Positions 45,307 through 54,275 of a stretch of DNA of 64,000 nucleotides are shown here, piece after piece; position 1 is the first letter of the stretch, and every line of letters begins with the position of its first letter. The translations under genes were made by a program, and so were the position numbers. Below the pieces are notes generated by a model. That model saw nothing but the letters and a program-made list of their open reading frames with translations, searched no databases and was not told the origin of the DNA. This DNA is from Croceicoccus bisphenolivorans (lineage in GTDB: Bacteria > Pseudomonadota > Alphaproteobacteria > Sphingomonadales > Sphingomonadaceae): NCBI RefSeq assembly GCF_001634625.1, contig NZ_LRSE01000008.1, forward strand, positions 1 to 64,000, read 5' to 3'.

Positions 45307-47447
45307 CATATCGGCTTCTTATCGCCGCCGCCCTTGCCTCAACCATCGTAACCGCTTCTGCCGCATCGGCGCGGGAAGCCGATCCGAACGCAACGCAGCC
45401 CTCCTCTCGCTCCGATCCCGGTGACGACGATTTCCACGACGGCATCGTCGTCACGGCACAGGGCATCGGCAGGATCGACTTCCTTGCAGGCACGAGCGTG
45501 CTTGGCGGAACCGACCTGCAGCGCAATCTCGACGGCCAGATCGGCGAAGTGCTCGAAAGTCTGCCGGGCGTCACTGCATCGGGCTTTGCGCCGGGCGCAT
45601 CGCGGCCCATCCTGCGCGGCTTTTCGGGGGACCGCGTGCGGGTGCTGGTAGACGGCATCGGATCGATCGATGCGTCCAACGCCTCTGCCGACCATGCCGT
45701 TTCGGTGGACCCGCTGACCGCCCAGCGGATCGAGGTCCTGCGCGGCCCCGCCACGCTGCTTTACGGTAGCTCGGCCATCGGCGGCGCGGTCAACGTCATC
45801 GACAAACGCATCCCACGCCGCGTACCGGAAGAGCCGGTGCACATCGACGCTCTTGCCTCTATCGACAGTGCGTCAAACACGCGGGAGGCCGGCGCCTCTA
45901 TCGACCTGCCGCTGGGTAGCGGCTTCGTGGTCCACGCCGACGGTTCGTGGCGCAAGACCGACGATCTGCACGTCGCCGGTCGCCTGCTGTCCGACGACTT
46001 GCGCGCAGAAGTTCTGGCCGAAGCGGCAGAGGACGAGAGTGAAGACCCCGGCCACGCCGCCGAACTGCGCGAGATGGCGGATGCCCATAGCGTCCTGCCG
46101 AACAGTGCGACCGAAACCAAGTCGGCAGGCGCGGGCCTTGCATGGATCGGCGACCGCGCGGAAATCGGGGCCTCGGTCTCGCTCTACGATACCTACTACG
46201 GTGTCCCCACCCGCCCCGGCGTCGAACACGCCCACGGCGATGAAGGCGGGGATGAGGCCGAGATGGAGGAAGAGGAAGGCCCCGTCGCCATCGACCTGCG
46301 GCAAAAACGCGCCGACCTTCGCGCAGGGCTTCGCTTCGACAGCGGGCCGTTCGCGGAAATCAACACGCGCTGGGGCTACAGCGATTACGAACACGTCGAG
46401 ATGGAAGGCGACGAAGTAGGCACCCGCTTCTTCGTTGACGGGGTCGAGGGTCGCCTGGAACTGGTCCAACGGCAAAGCGGCAACTGGAACGGCACTGTCG
46501 GCGCGCAATACTTCCGCCGCAACCTCGAAGCCATCGGCGCGGAAGCCTTCGTACCCGCCAACCGCAGTGAACAATACGCGCTGTTCGCCCTGCAGGAAGT
46601 TGGCGCCGGTCCGGTCACGATCGAATTCGCGGGCCGCTTCGAACACGGCACGGCCAAGGCGCCCGACGTCTCCCTCTCCCGCAGTTTCGATGCTGTGTCG
46701 GGCGCGATCGGCGCTTGGCATGAAACCGACCGGGGGCTTCGCTTCGGCCTCAATGCCAGCCGAACGGCTCGCATTCCGACGGCAGAGGAGCTGTTCGCCA
46801 ACGGTCCGCACGCGGCGACCCAACAGTACGAGATCGGCGATCCCGATCTCGCGCTGGAAACCGCGCTGGGTCTCGAAGGCTATGTACGTGGGCAGGTGGC
46901 AGGCGTGAACCTGTCGCTCACCGGCTATGCCAGTTGGTTCGACAACTACGTCTATCTTGCCGCAACCCCCGACGAACAGGACGGCTTGCCCGTCTACGCC
47001 CAACAGCAACAGGACGCGGACTACTACGGGTTCGAGGCCGAGGCGGACATTCCAATGGGCCGCGCGGGCGCCTTCGCCATCTCCACCGAGTTGCAGGGCA
47101 GCTATACCCGCGCAACGCTTGCCGACGGGTCGCCCGTACCGCAGATTCCTCCGCTTGCGCTGGGCGGTGCTCTGGTCGGCAAATCGGAGAAACTGGACGC
47201 GCGCATCGGCGTTGAATGGAACGCGGCGCAGGAACGCGTCGCCAGTTACGAGACGGAGACCGGCAGCTTCGCCATGGTCGATGCCTCATTGGCCTGGAAG
47301 CCGATGCGCGGGGCGGAAAATTTCACCGTGATCGCCGCAGTCGAAAACCTTTTCGATGCAGAGGGCCGCCGCCACGCCAGTTTTACAAAGGATTTCGTTC
47401 CGCTGGCTGGCCGCAACTTAAAATTGAGCGCGCGGCTCAGCCTCTAG
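45294..47447 (+). CDS. ZnuD-like TonB-dependent receptor, probable zinc importer
   Basis: 717 residues. Signal peptide ends ASAASA; then FHDGIVVTAQGIGR (TonB-box region), plug motifs LESLPGVTASGF, VLVDGIGSIDASN and VLRGPATLLYGSSAIGGAVNV, and a barrel ending in LSARLSL. The signature is an extracellular loop at about residues 312-330 rich in His, Asp and Glu (EHAHGDEGGDEAEMEEEEG), as in zinc receptors of the ZnuD type, and FRGFSGDRVRVL-like plug text shared with that group. The overlapping Zur-like dyad supports zinc. Other metals cannot be excluded. Confidence 0.85.
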   Translation: MLYHSYRLLIAAALASTIVTASAASAREADPNATQPSSRSDPGDDDFHDGIVVTAQGIGRIDFLAGTSVLGGTDLQRNLDGQIGEVLESLPGVTASGFAPGASRPILRGFSGDRVRVLVDGIGSIDASNASADHAVSVDPLTAQRIEVLRGPATLLYGSSAIGGAVNVIDKRIPRRVPEEPVHIDALASIDSASNTREAGASIDLPLGSGFVVHADGSWRKTDDLHVAGRLLSDDLRAEVLAEAAEDESEDPGHAAELREMADAHSVLPNSATETKSAGAGLAWIGDRAEIGASVSLYDTYYGVPTRPGVEHAHGDEGGDEAEMEEEEGPVAIDLRQKRADLRAGLRFDSGPFAEINTRWGYSDYEHVEMEGDEVGTRFFVDGVEGRLELVQRQSGNWNGTVGAQYFRRNLEAIGAEAFVPANRSEQYALFALQEVGAGPVTIEFAGRFEHGTAKAPDVSLSRSFDAVSGAIGAWHETDRGLRFGLNASRTARIPTAEELFANGPHAATQQYEIGDPDLALETALGLEGYVRGQVAGVNLSLTGYASWFDNYVYLAATPDEQDGLPVYAQQQQDADYYGFEAEADIPMGRAGAFAISTELQGSYTRATLADGSPVPQIPPLALGGALVGKSEKLDARIGVEWNAAQERVASYETETGSFAMVDASLAWKPMRGAENFTVIAAVENLFDAEGRRHASFTKDFVPLAGRNLKLSARLSL

Positions 47448-47454
47448 ATACAAA

Positions 47455-47490
47455 AAGGGGCGGCCGGTCCCAATAGACCAGCCGCCCCTT
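47455..47490. terminator. Bidirectional terminator between the TonB receptor and lysC
   Basis: AAGGGGCGGC-C-GGTC pairs with GACC-A-GCCGCCCCTT around a six-base loop; flanking A and T runs on both sides suit termination of the two convergent genes. Confidence 0.8.
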
Positions 47491-47510
47491 CACGTGCTGT
47501 CGAATTGCGA

Positions 47511-48776
47511 TCAGGCCGTTTCGGTCTGGTCCAGCCCATAAGCGGTGTGCAGGACGCGCACGGCCAGCTCGGTCTCGTCCTCGTCGATCAGGACGGAAAC
47601 CTTGATTTCGCTGGTGCTGATCGCCTGGATGTTGATGCCGCGATCGGCCAGCGCCTGGAACATCGTGGCCGCGATGCCGGCGTGGCTGCGCATGCCGACG
47701 CCGACGCAGGAAATCTTGGCGACCTTGGGATCGGTGATGATGCGGTTGAAGCCGATCGTTTCCTTGTGCTCTTCCAGCAGCGCCTGCGTACGGACGAGGT
47801 CGGCACTGGGCACGGTGAAAGTCACGTCCGTCTCGCCCTTTTCGCGGCCGACGTTCTGGATGATCATGTCGACGTTGATGCTGGCTGCGGCCAGCGGGCC
47901 GAAGATCTGCGCCACTGCGCCCGGCTTGTCGGGCACGCGGGTCAGGATGACCTTCGCTTCGTTCTTGTCGGCAGCGATGCCGGTGATCAGCTGGCTTTCC
48001 ATCTCAATTCCTTCGAGCTCTTCATCGCTCACGATAAGGGTTCCGGGCAAGTCGTCGGCAAGCGGCGCGTCATCGTCCACGAACGAGGAGAGGACCTGCA
48101 CGCGCACGCCTTCCTTCATGGCAAGGCTGACCGAACGGGTCTGCAGCACTTTCGAGCCGACCGAGGCGAGTTCGAGCATTTCCTCGAACGTAACGGCCTT
48201 CAGCTTGCGGGCCTTGGCAACGATGCGCGGGTCGGTGGTGTAGACCCCGTCGACGTCGGTATAGATGTCACAGCGATCGGCCTTTACCGCCGCCGCGATC
48301 GCCACGGCGCTGGTATCCGAACCGCCACGGCCCAGCGTTGCCACGCGGCCATCTTCACCGATGCCCTGGAAACCGGGGATCACCGCGATCTCGCCCGCCT
48401 GCATCGATGCGATGACGGCGTCGGCCTCGATCTCGCCGATGCGCGCCTTGGCATGGGCATTGTCGGTGTGGATCGGCAATTGCCAGCCCAGCCACGAACG
48501 CGCCTTGCAGCCCAGCGCCTGCAGCGTGAGCGCGAGAAGGCCCGCAGTCACCTGTTCGCCGCTGGCCACGACCACGTCATATTCGGCCGGATCGTAAAGC
48601 GGGTTCGCTTCACGGCAGAAGTTGACGAGCCGGTCCGTCTCTCCCGCCATGGCGGAAACGACGACGGCAACTTCATGTCCGGCTGCCTGCTGGCGGCGCA
48701 CGATATTGGCGACGCGACGGATACGTTCCGTCCCCGCCATCGAGGTGCCACCGAATTTCATCACGATGCGGGCCAC
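47511..48776 (-). CDS. lysC: Aspartokinase
   Basis: 421 residues from GTG 48776, with GGGAG upstream; this gives the family N-terminus ARIVMKFGGTSMAGTERI. Phosphorylates aspartate at the entry of lysine/threonine/methionine and diaminopimelate synthesis. Motifs: VVVSAMAGETDRL, IPGFQGI, LGRGGSDTSAVAIAAA and DVDGVYTTDPRI; two C-terminal ACT domains (about 270-410) give feedback control. Length is normal. It is divergent from ubiG with 56 bases between. Confidence 0.96.
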   Translation of the reverse strand: MARIVMKFGGTSMAGTERIRRVANIVRRQQAAGHEVAVVVSAMAGETDRLVNFCREANPLYDPAEYDVVVASGEQVTAGLLALTLQALGCKARSWLGWQLPIHTDNAHAKARIGEIEADAVIASMQAGEIAVIPGFQGIGEDGRVATLGRGGSDTSAVAIAAAVKADRCDIYTDVDGVYTTDPRIVAKARKLKAVTFEEMLELASVGSKVLQTRSVSLAMKEGVRVQVLSSFVDDDAPLADDLPGTLIVSDEELEGIEMESQLITGIAADKNEAKVILTRVPDKPGAVAQIFGPLAAASINVDMIIQNVGREKGETDVTFTVPSADLVRTQALLEEHKETIGFNRIITDPKVAKISCVGVGMRSHAGIAATMFQALADRGINIQAISTSEIKVSVLIDEDETELAVRVLHTAYGLDQTETA

Positions 48777-48832
48777 TGGGCTCGCTCCCTTATCAACTGG
48801 AATCGCTTTGGGCGCGCTGTTAGGGACAGTCC

Positions 48833-49582
48833 ATGACAAGCGCAACTGTAACTGGCGAAACCGGATCGCTCACGATCCGCCCCGAAGAGGCCGAACACTT
48901 CGGCAAGCTGGCAGCGCAGTGGTGGGACCCGAAGGGTTCGTCCGCCATGCTGCACAAGCTGAACCCGGTGCGGCTGGCATTCGTGCGCGATCATGTCGAC
49001 ACGCATTTCGGCACCGATGTCGCCGGGCGAAAACCGCTGGAAGGCAAGCGCGCGCTCGATGTCGGCTGCGGTGCGGGGCTGCTGTGCGAACCGCTGGCGC
49101 GGCTGGGCGCGGCCGTGACTGGCGTCGATGCCGCGCACGAGAATATCGCTGCGGCGCGGCTCCACGCCGATGGCATGGGTCTCTCGATCGATTATCACGC
49201 GGGCGAACTGGCCTCACTGCCGGCGGGGCAATTCGATCTCGTCACCTCGATGGAAGTGATCGAGCATGTCGCGGACAAGGCACTCTTCGTGCGGGAACTG
49301 GCCGCGCGGCTGGCGCCCGGCGGGTTGATGATCCTGTCCACGCCCAACCGCACCGCCGCTTCGAAACTGCTGCTGGTCGACGGGGCAGAGATGCTGGGCC
49401 ACATCCCGCGCGGCACCCACGACTGGGACGATTTCATCACGCCGGAGGAGATGGGCGAGCTGCTGACAGAAGCCGGGCTGGACATGGGCACGCCCAGGGG
49501 CATTGCCTTTACCGCGATGAAAGGCCTGCACCTGTCAGACGATCTGAAGCTCAATTATATCGTCACGGCAACCCGGCAGTAA
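48833..49582 (+). CDS. ubiG: UbiG, bifunctional ubiquinone O-methyltransferase
   Basis: 249 residues. Carries out both O-methylations in ubiquinone synthesis. The start HFGKLAAQWWDPKGSSAMLHKLNP is conserved in alphaproteobacterial UbiG; the SAM motif reads ALDVGCGAGLLCEPLARLGA, followed by VTSMEVIEHV and ILSTPNRT. It is adjacent to lysC in divergent orientation, a common alphaproteobacterial arrangement. Confidence 0.95.
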   Translation: MTSATVTGETGSLTIRPEEAEHFGKLAAQWWDPKGSSAMLHKLNPVRLAFVRDHVDTHFGTDVAGRKPLEGKRALDVGCGAGLLCEPLARLGAAVTGVDAAHENIAAARLHADGMGLSIDYHAGELASLPAGQFDLVTSMEVIEHVADKALFVRELAARLAPGGLMILSTPNRTAASKLLLVDGAEMLGHIPRGTHDWDDFITPEEMGELLTEAGLDMGTPRGIAFTAMKGLHLSDDLKLNYIVTATRQ

Positions 49583-49634
49583 CCATCATCGGCTAGGCAC
49601 TTTGTCCTGATCAATCGCAAGCAGGGGAAGCGCG

Positions 49635-50264
49635 ATGGGTGCATGGGGTGCGGGCAGTTTCGAGAATGACACGGCGCTCGACTGGGCAGACGAACTGGCA
49701 AGCGCCGACGATGTCGGGAAGGTCTTCACCGACCTGCCGCCGTTCGACGGCATGACCGATCTGGACGCAGACGATGCCAGCCGCGTGATCGCCGCTGCCG
49801 AAGCCGTCGCCACGATGATGGGGCGCATCGCCGATGACGTTCCCGAGGAGCTTCGGGAAATGCTGTCGGGCAAAGAACCTTCGCCAGACCTGATCGAGAT
49901 GGCCCGCAACTGCGTATCTCGGGTGATGAGCAAGTCCGAACTGCTCGACCTGTGGAGCGAGGACGAGGCAGGCAGCGAGGAATTCGGCAGGGCGATCACC
50001 GCCCTTGTCGACAGGTTGAACCCAGACATGAGCTGGGACCGCCCCACGAAAGAAGAAGTCGAGAAGCAGGCCGGACCGATCACCCCTTGCGTCTTCTGTG
50101 ACGAGGGGATGGCCGAAGGCGAGATGTTCTACCTCGGCTTTCGCGACTACTCCACGCGCGACGGCCTGTTCTCGGAACAGGGGCTTTATTGCCACCTCAA
50201 GTGCCTGAACGCGAAGCTGCACCCACGGCACATGGTCCAGAACTGGAAATTCGACCTGCGCTAG
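49635..50264 (+). CDS. DUF4259 protein with C-terminal zinc-binding-like segment
   Basis: 209 residues. The N-terminus MGAWGAGSFENDTALDWADEL is the DUF4259 signature. The distal part has paired cysteines (CVFCDEGM and, 30-odd residues later, LYCHLKCLN) with histidines, suggesting a treble-clef or ribbon-type zinc site that is not part of the usual DUF4259 core. Function unknown. It stands downstream of ubiG by 52 bases. Confidence 0.78.
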   Translation: MGAWGAGSFENDTALDWADELASADDVGKVFTDLPPFDGMTDLDADDASRVIAAAEAVATMMGRIADDVPEELREMLSGKEPSPDLIEMARNCVSRVMSKSELLDLWSEDEAGSEEFGRAITALVDRLNPDMSWDRPTKEEVEKQAGPITPCVFCDEGMAEGEMFYLGFRDYSTRDGLFSEQGLYCHLKCLNAKLHPRHMVQNWKFDLR

Positions 50265-50276
50265 CAGGAGGGCAGA

Positions 50277-50954
50277 TTACTCGCCCTCGACCAGCCCCAT
50301 GAAGCGCTCGCGCTCTTCCTCGGTCAGGTCCTCCGGTTTGCGCGGCGGCGGCAGATGGGATGTTGCATCGCGCACCTTGCCGATCAGGGCGGGCATCGCC
50401 TCCATGATCTTCGGCATCGATTCCTGCATCTTCGCCATCATCTTCGGATCCATGAAGATCATCATGGCGTTTTCGGCATATTTCGTGCCGGTGGGCGTGG
50501 CGAAGAACGCGTTCATCTCTGCCAGTTCCGTTGCCGTGAACTTGCCGACATAGGCTTCGGCCAGCCCTTCGCGCATGGCCGGTTCCATCGTCGTCATCAC
50601 GTCGACCATGCCGTTCATCATGACAGAGTTGGTAAGGGTCATCCGCTCGTCGAAATGCGGGTCGAGGATGTCCATCATCTCGCGCATCGAACCCTTGCCG
50701 ATCTTCGCGAGATCTTCCTCCGGCAAGCCCATCTGCCCGACCATCTCGCGCAGCGGCATGTCCATCATGGAATCCATCATCTGCGCGGTCATCTGTTCCA
50801 TCGTGCCGCGCATCATCCGTTCGTACGTCCCTTCCGGGAACAGGTAGTCGACGGTGGTTTCGGCAGCCTCTGCACTCGCGCTATCCTGCGCTGCGGCAGG
50901 CATGGCGGCGCAGGCAATGGCAAGTGCCGCCGCGCTGCGGATGATGGACTTCAT
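50277..50954 (-). CDS. DUF2059-type periplasmic protein
   Basis: 225 residues from ATG 50954 (AGGGGAG upstream). A signal peptide ends AMPAAAQ. The rest is helical and unusually methionine-rich (GTMEQMTAQMMDSMMDMPL; PKMMAKMQESMPKIMEAM), with the core FTATELAEMNAFFATPTGTKY, which matches the DUF2059 block. Methionine richness could reflect metal or oxidant contact, but that is speculation. It converges on the DUF4259 gene. Confidence 0.8.
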   Translation of the reverse strand: MKSIIRSAAALAIACAAMPAAAQDSASAEAAETTVDYLFPEGTYERMMRGTMEQMTAQMMDSMMDMPLREMVGQMGLPEEDLAKIGKGSMREMMDILDPHFDERMTLTNSVMMNGMVDVMTTMEPAMREGLAEAYVGKFTATELAEMNAFFATPTGTKYAENAMMIFMDPKMMAKMQESMPKIMEAMPALIGKVRDATSHLPPPRKPEDLTEEERERFMGLVEGE

Positions 50955-51017
50955 GATAACTCCCCTTCGTGATCCGACGCCGGTTCTAGAGCCCAAGTCG
51001 CTAAGGGGAAATGAAAA

Positions 51018-51827
51018 TCATCCGGCGAGTGCGGCATCCGCCTGTTTTGCGGCGCGGTGGCCATCATCGTCCGCGCCATACTTCCAGTAACTGGAAACAT
51101 AGAGATGATCGCGGTCCAGCCCGCACTCGTCGCGCAGATAGGTGCGTAGCGCCTGCATCGACGCGAATTCGGACGCTGCCCAGCCATAGATTTTACCGCT
51201 GCCGCCCGCCGCGCTGGCGCCAACCGCCTCGCGCAGCGCCTCTGCCAGCAGGTCCGGGCGGGTGCCGGGATGCGGGTTCAGCAACCAGCGCAAGTCGATC
51301 CCGTCTGGATGGGCGATCGGCTGGATGTCGTCTTCGGTCTGCACCTCGATCACGGCGATGCCGCGGGCATCGGCAGGCAACCGCTCCAGGTTCACCGCGA
51401 TGGCGGGGAGCGCGGTCATGTCGCCGGCGATCAGGTAACGATCCATGCCTTCGGGAAGCCGCTTGGCAGGGCCCGGGCCGCCGGCCTCGATCTCGTCACC
51501 CGGCGCGGCGACGCTCGCCCACTCCACCGCCGGTCCGGCGTGGCCGCCCTCGCCATGCACCACGAAATCGACGTCGACCGAATCGGGCCGCTGATGGCGT
51601 ATGGTGTAGGAACGGACCGGCGCCTTGCCTTCGCCCCCGTCCGGAAACCGCAGCTTGAAATAACCGCCCTCACAATCCGGGGCCAGTTTCGCCATCGCGG
51701 TACCGCCCAGCGTGATGCGCAGCATGTTGGGCGTAAGCCGCTTGCGGGAAAGCACCGTGTAGGCGGCGGGGGCGGGGCGGGGTGCGCGCGCCTCGACCGG
51801 CGTGCTTGTCTTTTCGTTTTTCTCCAT
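51018..51827 (-). CDS. Siderophore-interacting protein (FAD-dependent ferric reductase)
   Basis: 269 residues from ATG 51827. FAD-binding N-domain with RSYTIRHQRPDSVDVDFVVHG (RxYT), and the NAD(P)H-like C-domain with YLIAGDMTALPAIAVNLE and KIYGWAASEFASMQALR, the arrangement of SIP/ViuB proteins that reduce iron-siderophores in the cytosol. No siderophore biosynthesis genes are in the window. Confidence 0.92.
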   Translation of the reverse strand: MEKNEKTSTPVEARAPRPAPAAYTVLSRKRLTPNMLRITLGGTAMAKLAPDCEGGYFKLRFPDGGEGKAPVRSYTIRHQRPDSVDVDFVVHGEGGHAGPAVEWASVAAPGDEIEAGGPGPAKRLPEGMDRYLIAGDMTALPAIAVNLERLPADARGIAVIEVQTEDDIQPIAHPDGIDLRWLLNPHPGTRPDLLAEALREAVGASAAGGSGKIYGWAASEFASMQALRTYLRDECGLDRDHLYVSSYWKYGADDDGHRAAKQADAALAG

Positions 51828-51877
51828 GCGCGACAGATGGGAAACTTGCGAACCGCTCGCAAGATAATGTGCGTAAT

Positions 51878-52225
51878 TTATTGTATCGCCGCGCTCCACT
51901 CGCCCGCATCGAAACCCACCAGCAGGCCCCCGTCATGTTCGACCACGGGCCGCTTGATCGTGGACGGATGCGCGATCATCAGCGCCACCGCCTTTGCCGC
52001 ATCGATGTCGGCCTTGTCGCCATCGTCCAGCTTGCGGAAAGTCGTGCCGCGGCGGTTCAGCACCGGCTCCCACCCCTTGTCCGCAACCCACCGGCGCAGG
52101 TTCGCTTCGGGCACGCCCTGCTTCTTGTAGTCGTGGAAGGTATAGGCAACGCCGGCCTCATCCAGCCACTTGCGCGCCTTCTTCACCGTGTCGCAATTGG
52201 GAATGCCGTAAACGGTTACGCTCAT
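51878..52225 (-). CDS. ArsC/Spx-family protein (YffB-like)
   Basis: 115 residues from ATG 52225. Thioredoxin-fold with [17 protein letters not shown], a single catalytic-type Cys (residue about 10) and [10 protein letters not shown] and [16 protein letters not shown]. The last block is typical of the YffB/Spx group rather than true arsenate reductases. Function is likely glutathione-linked redox, not established. It is divergent from aroC. Confidence 0.88.
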   Translation of the reverse strand: MSVTVYGIPNCDTVKKARKWLDEAGVAYTFHDYKKQGVPEANLRRWVADKGWEPVLNRRGTTFRKLDDGDKADIDAAKAVALMIAHPSTIKRPVVEHDGGLLVGFDAGEWSAAIQ

Positions 52226-52331
52226 CGTCGGGCCTTTCGTAGCTTGCTCGAAACGCCCCTCTAGCAACTGGACATTTGCGCGCAATCCGCCGAATAGGCG
52301 CGCAAAGGGGCCCCGAACAGAGGGACTGGGC

Positions 52332-53402
52332 ATGAGTTTCAACACGTTCGGCCGCGTGCTGCGGTTCACCACCTGGGGCGAAAGCCACGGACCTGCGCTA
52401 GGCGCGGTTGTCGACGGCTGCCCGCCGCAGATCGCACTGTCCGAAGCCGACATCCAGCCCTTCCTCGATGCGCGCAAGCCCGGCACCAGCCGCTTCACCA
52501 CGCAGCGGCGGGAGCCGGACGAGGTGCGCATCCTTTCGGGCGTGTTCGAAGGGCAGACAACGGGCACCCCGATCAGCCTGATGATCGAGAATACCGATCA
52601 ACGCTCTAAAGACTATTCCGAAGTCGCCAAGGCCTATCGCCCCGGCCATGCCGACTATGCCTATGACGCGAAGTACGGTTTGCGCGACTATCGCGGCGGC
52701 GGGCGTTCGTCCGCGCGCGAAACGGCAGCCCGCGTTGCGGCTGGCGCGGTTGCGAGGAAAATCATCCCGGGCGTGCAGATCCGCGGCTGGGTCAGCGCGA
52801 TCGGCGGCGATACGATCGACGAAGCGAAGTTCGACGCGGCGCAGATCGGCCGGAACCCGTTCTTCTGCCCCGACGCCGCCGCCGCTGCCCGCTGGGAAGC
52901 ACTGGTGGACGAGGCACGCAAGGCCGGCTCCTCGCTCGGCGCGGTGGTGACATGCGAAGCGACGGGCGTGCCCGCCGGATGGGGCGCGCCGCTCTATGCC
53001 AAGCTGGACGCCGATCTTGCCGCCGGCATGATGGGCATCAACGCGGTAAAGGGCGTGGAGATCGGCGACGGTTTCGCCGCCGCCGCGCTGCGCGGCGAAC
53101 AGAACGCCGATCCGATGACCCCCGGCAACGACGGCCCGCAGTTCGAGGCGAACCACGCGGGCGGCATTGCGGGCGGCATCTCCACCGGACAGCCGGTGCG
53201 CGTGCGCGTCGCGTTCAAGCCGACCAGTTCGATCCTGATCCCGGTTCCCACCGTTACCCGCGACGGACACGCCAGCGAAATCGTCACAAAGGGGCGCCAT
53301 GATCCCTGCGTCGGGATTCGCGGAGTGCCGGTGGTGGAAGCGATGATGGCGCTTGTGCTGGCCGATCACTTCATGCTGCACCGCGCCCAAACCGGTCGCT
53401 GA
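52332..53402 (+). CDS. aroC: Chorismate synthase
   Basis: 356 residues. Final shikimate step, EPSP to chorismate using reduced FMN. Motifs: [57 protein letters not shown] and [17 protein letters not shown]-terminal [20 protein letters not shown]. Length normal. Confidence 0.97.
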   Translation: MSFNTFGRVLRFTTWGESHGPALGAVVDGCPPQIALSEADIQPFLDARKPGTSRFTTQRREPDEVRILSGVFEGQTTGTPISLMIENTDQRSKDYSEVAKAYRPGHADYAYDAKYGLRDYRGGGRSSARETAARVAAGAVARKIIPGVQIRGWVSAIGGDTIDEAKFDAAQIGRNPFFCPDAAAAARWEALVDEARKAGSSLGAVVTCEATGVPAGWGAPLYAKLDADLAAGMMGINAVKGVEIGDGFAAAALRGEQNADPMTPGNDGPQFEANHAGGIAGGISTGQPVRVRVAFKPTSSILIPVPTVTRDGHASEIVTKGRHDPCVGIRGVPVVEAMMALVLADHFMLHRAQTGR

Positions 53403-53492
53403 TCGAATCGCCCCAATTCAGGCAGGAACCCGCCCGCTGATACAAGTGCGCGGGCAGGTCATTGATTCATCGCAAAAATCGATCATTTCGCC

Positions 53493-53513
53493 TTGATTGA
53501 TTAAATCGATCAA
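53493..53513 (+). promoter_or_regulatory. LysR-type dyad upstream of ahpC
   Basis: TTGAT-N11-ATCAA, a 21-base imperfect palindrome with the T-N11-A spacing of LysR-family sites. AAATCGATCA also recurs at 53476-53485 and 53503-53512. It lies 90 bases before ahpC. OxyR is the natural candidate but its gene is not in the window. Confidence 0.5.
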
Positions 53514-53602
53514 ACTGTTCGGCATTTGTCGTTTGGGATTTGGTGCGCCGCAACCTATCTGGTCACCGTCAACGAATTCACTCTCACAGGAGACTTTACG
53601 TA

Positions 53603-54169
53603 ATGGGTATCATCGGCAGCAAGATCACGCCGTTCAAGGCAACCGCGTTCCAGACCGGCAAGGACTTTTTCGACGTCACCGATGCCGACATCGCGGGCAA
53701 GTGGGCGGTGTTCTTCTTCTACCCGGCCGACTTCACCTTCGTCTGCCCGACCGAGCTGGAAGACCTTGGCGAGCACTATGCAACGCTGCAGCAGATGGGC
53801 GTGGAAGTGTTCGGCGTGTCGACCGACACCCACTTCAGCCACAAGGCATGGCACGACACCTCGGAAAAGATCAACAAGATCAAGTACGCTTTCCTTGGCG
53901 ACCAGCTGCACACCCTGTCGAAGGCTTTCGGCGTGCTGCGTGAAGATTCCGGCCTTGCCGATCGTGCAACCTTCGTCGTCGATCCCGATGGCGTGATCCA
54001 GATCATGGAAATCACCTGCGAAGGCGTCGGCCGCAATGCCAACGAACTCGTCCGCAAGATCCGCGCGGCACAGTACGTGCGCAACAACCCCGGCCAGGTC
54101 TGCCCGGCGAAGTGGGAAGAAGGTTCCGAAACACTCGCCCCGTCGCTGGATCTCGTCGGCAAGATCTAA
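53603..54169 (+). CDS. ahpC: Alkyl hydroperoxide reductase subunit C (peroxiredoxin)
   Basis: 188 residues from ATG 53603. Typical 2-Cys peroxiredoxin: peroxidatic Cys in [13 protein letters not shown] and resolving Cys in [11 protein letters not shown]. Reduces H2O2 and organic peroxides with electrons from AhpF, encoded next. A very stable hairpin separates the two genes. Confidence 0.97.
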   Translation: MGIIGSKITPFKATAFQTGKDFFDVTDADIAGKWAVFFFYPADFTFVCPTELEDLGEHYATLQQMGVEVFGVSTDTHFSHKAWHDTSEKINKIKYAFLGDQLHTLSKAFGVLREDSGLADRATFVVDPDGVIQIMEITCEGVGRNANELVRKIRAAQYVRNNPGQVCPAKWEEGSETLAPSLDLVGKI

Positions 54170-54213
54170 GTTACAGTCTTCGTCTCTCGTCTTGAGGGGC
54201 CACGACACATGAT

Positions 54214-54257
54214 GCGGCCCGGGGTGCATTCCCGCGCCCCGGGCCGCTTTGTCTTTT
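54214..54257 (+). terminator. Strong hairpin between ahpC and ahpF
   Basis: GCGGCCCGGGG and CCCCGGGCCGC form a perfect 11-bp GC stem around a 12-base loop, followed by TTTGTCTTTT. This is a classic Rho-independent form. It is placed to reduce ahpF relative to ahpC. Confidence 0.88.
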
Positions 54258-54275
54258 GAATACGGAGAATTTCCG

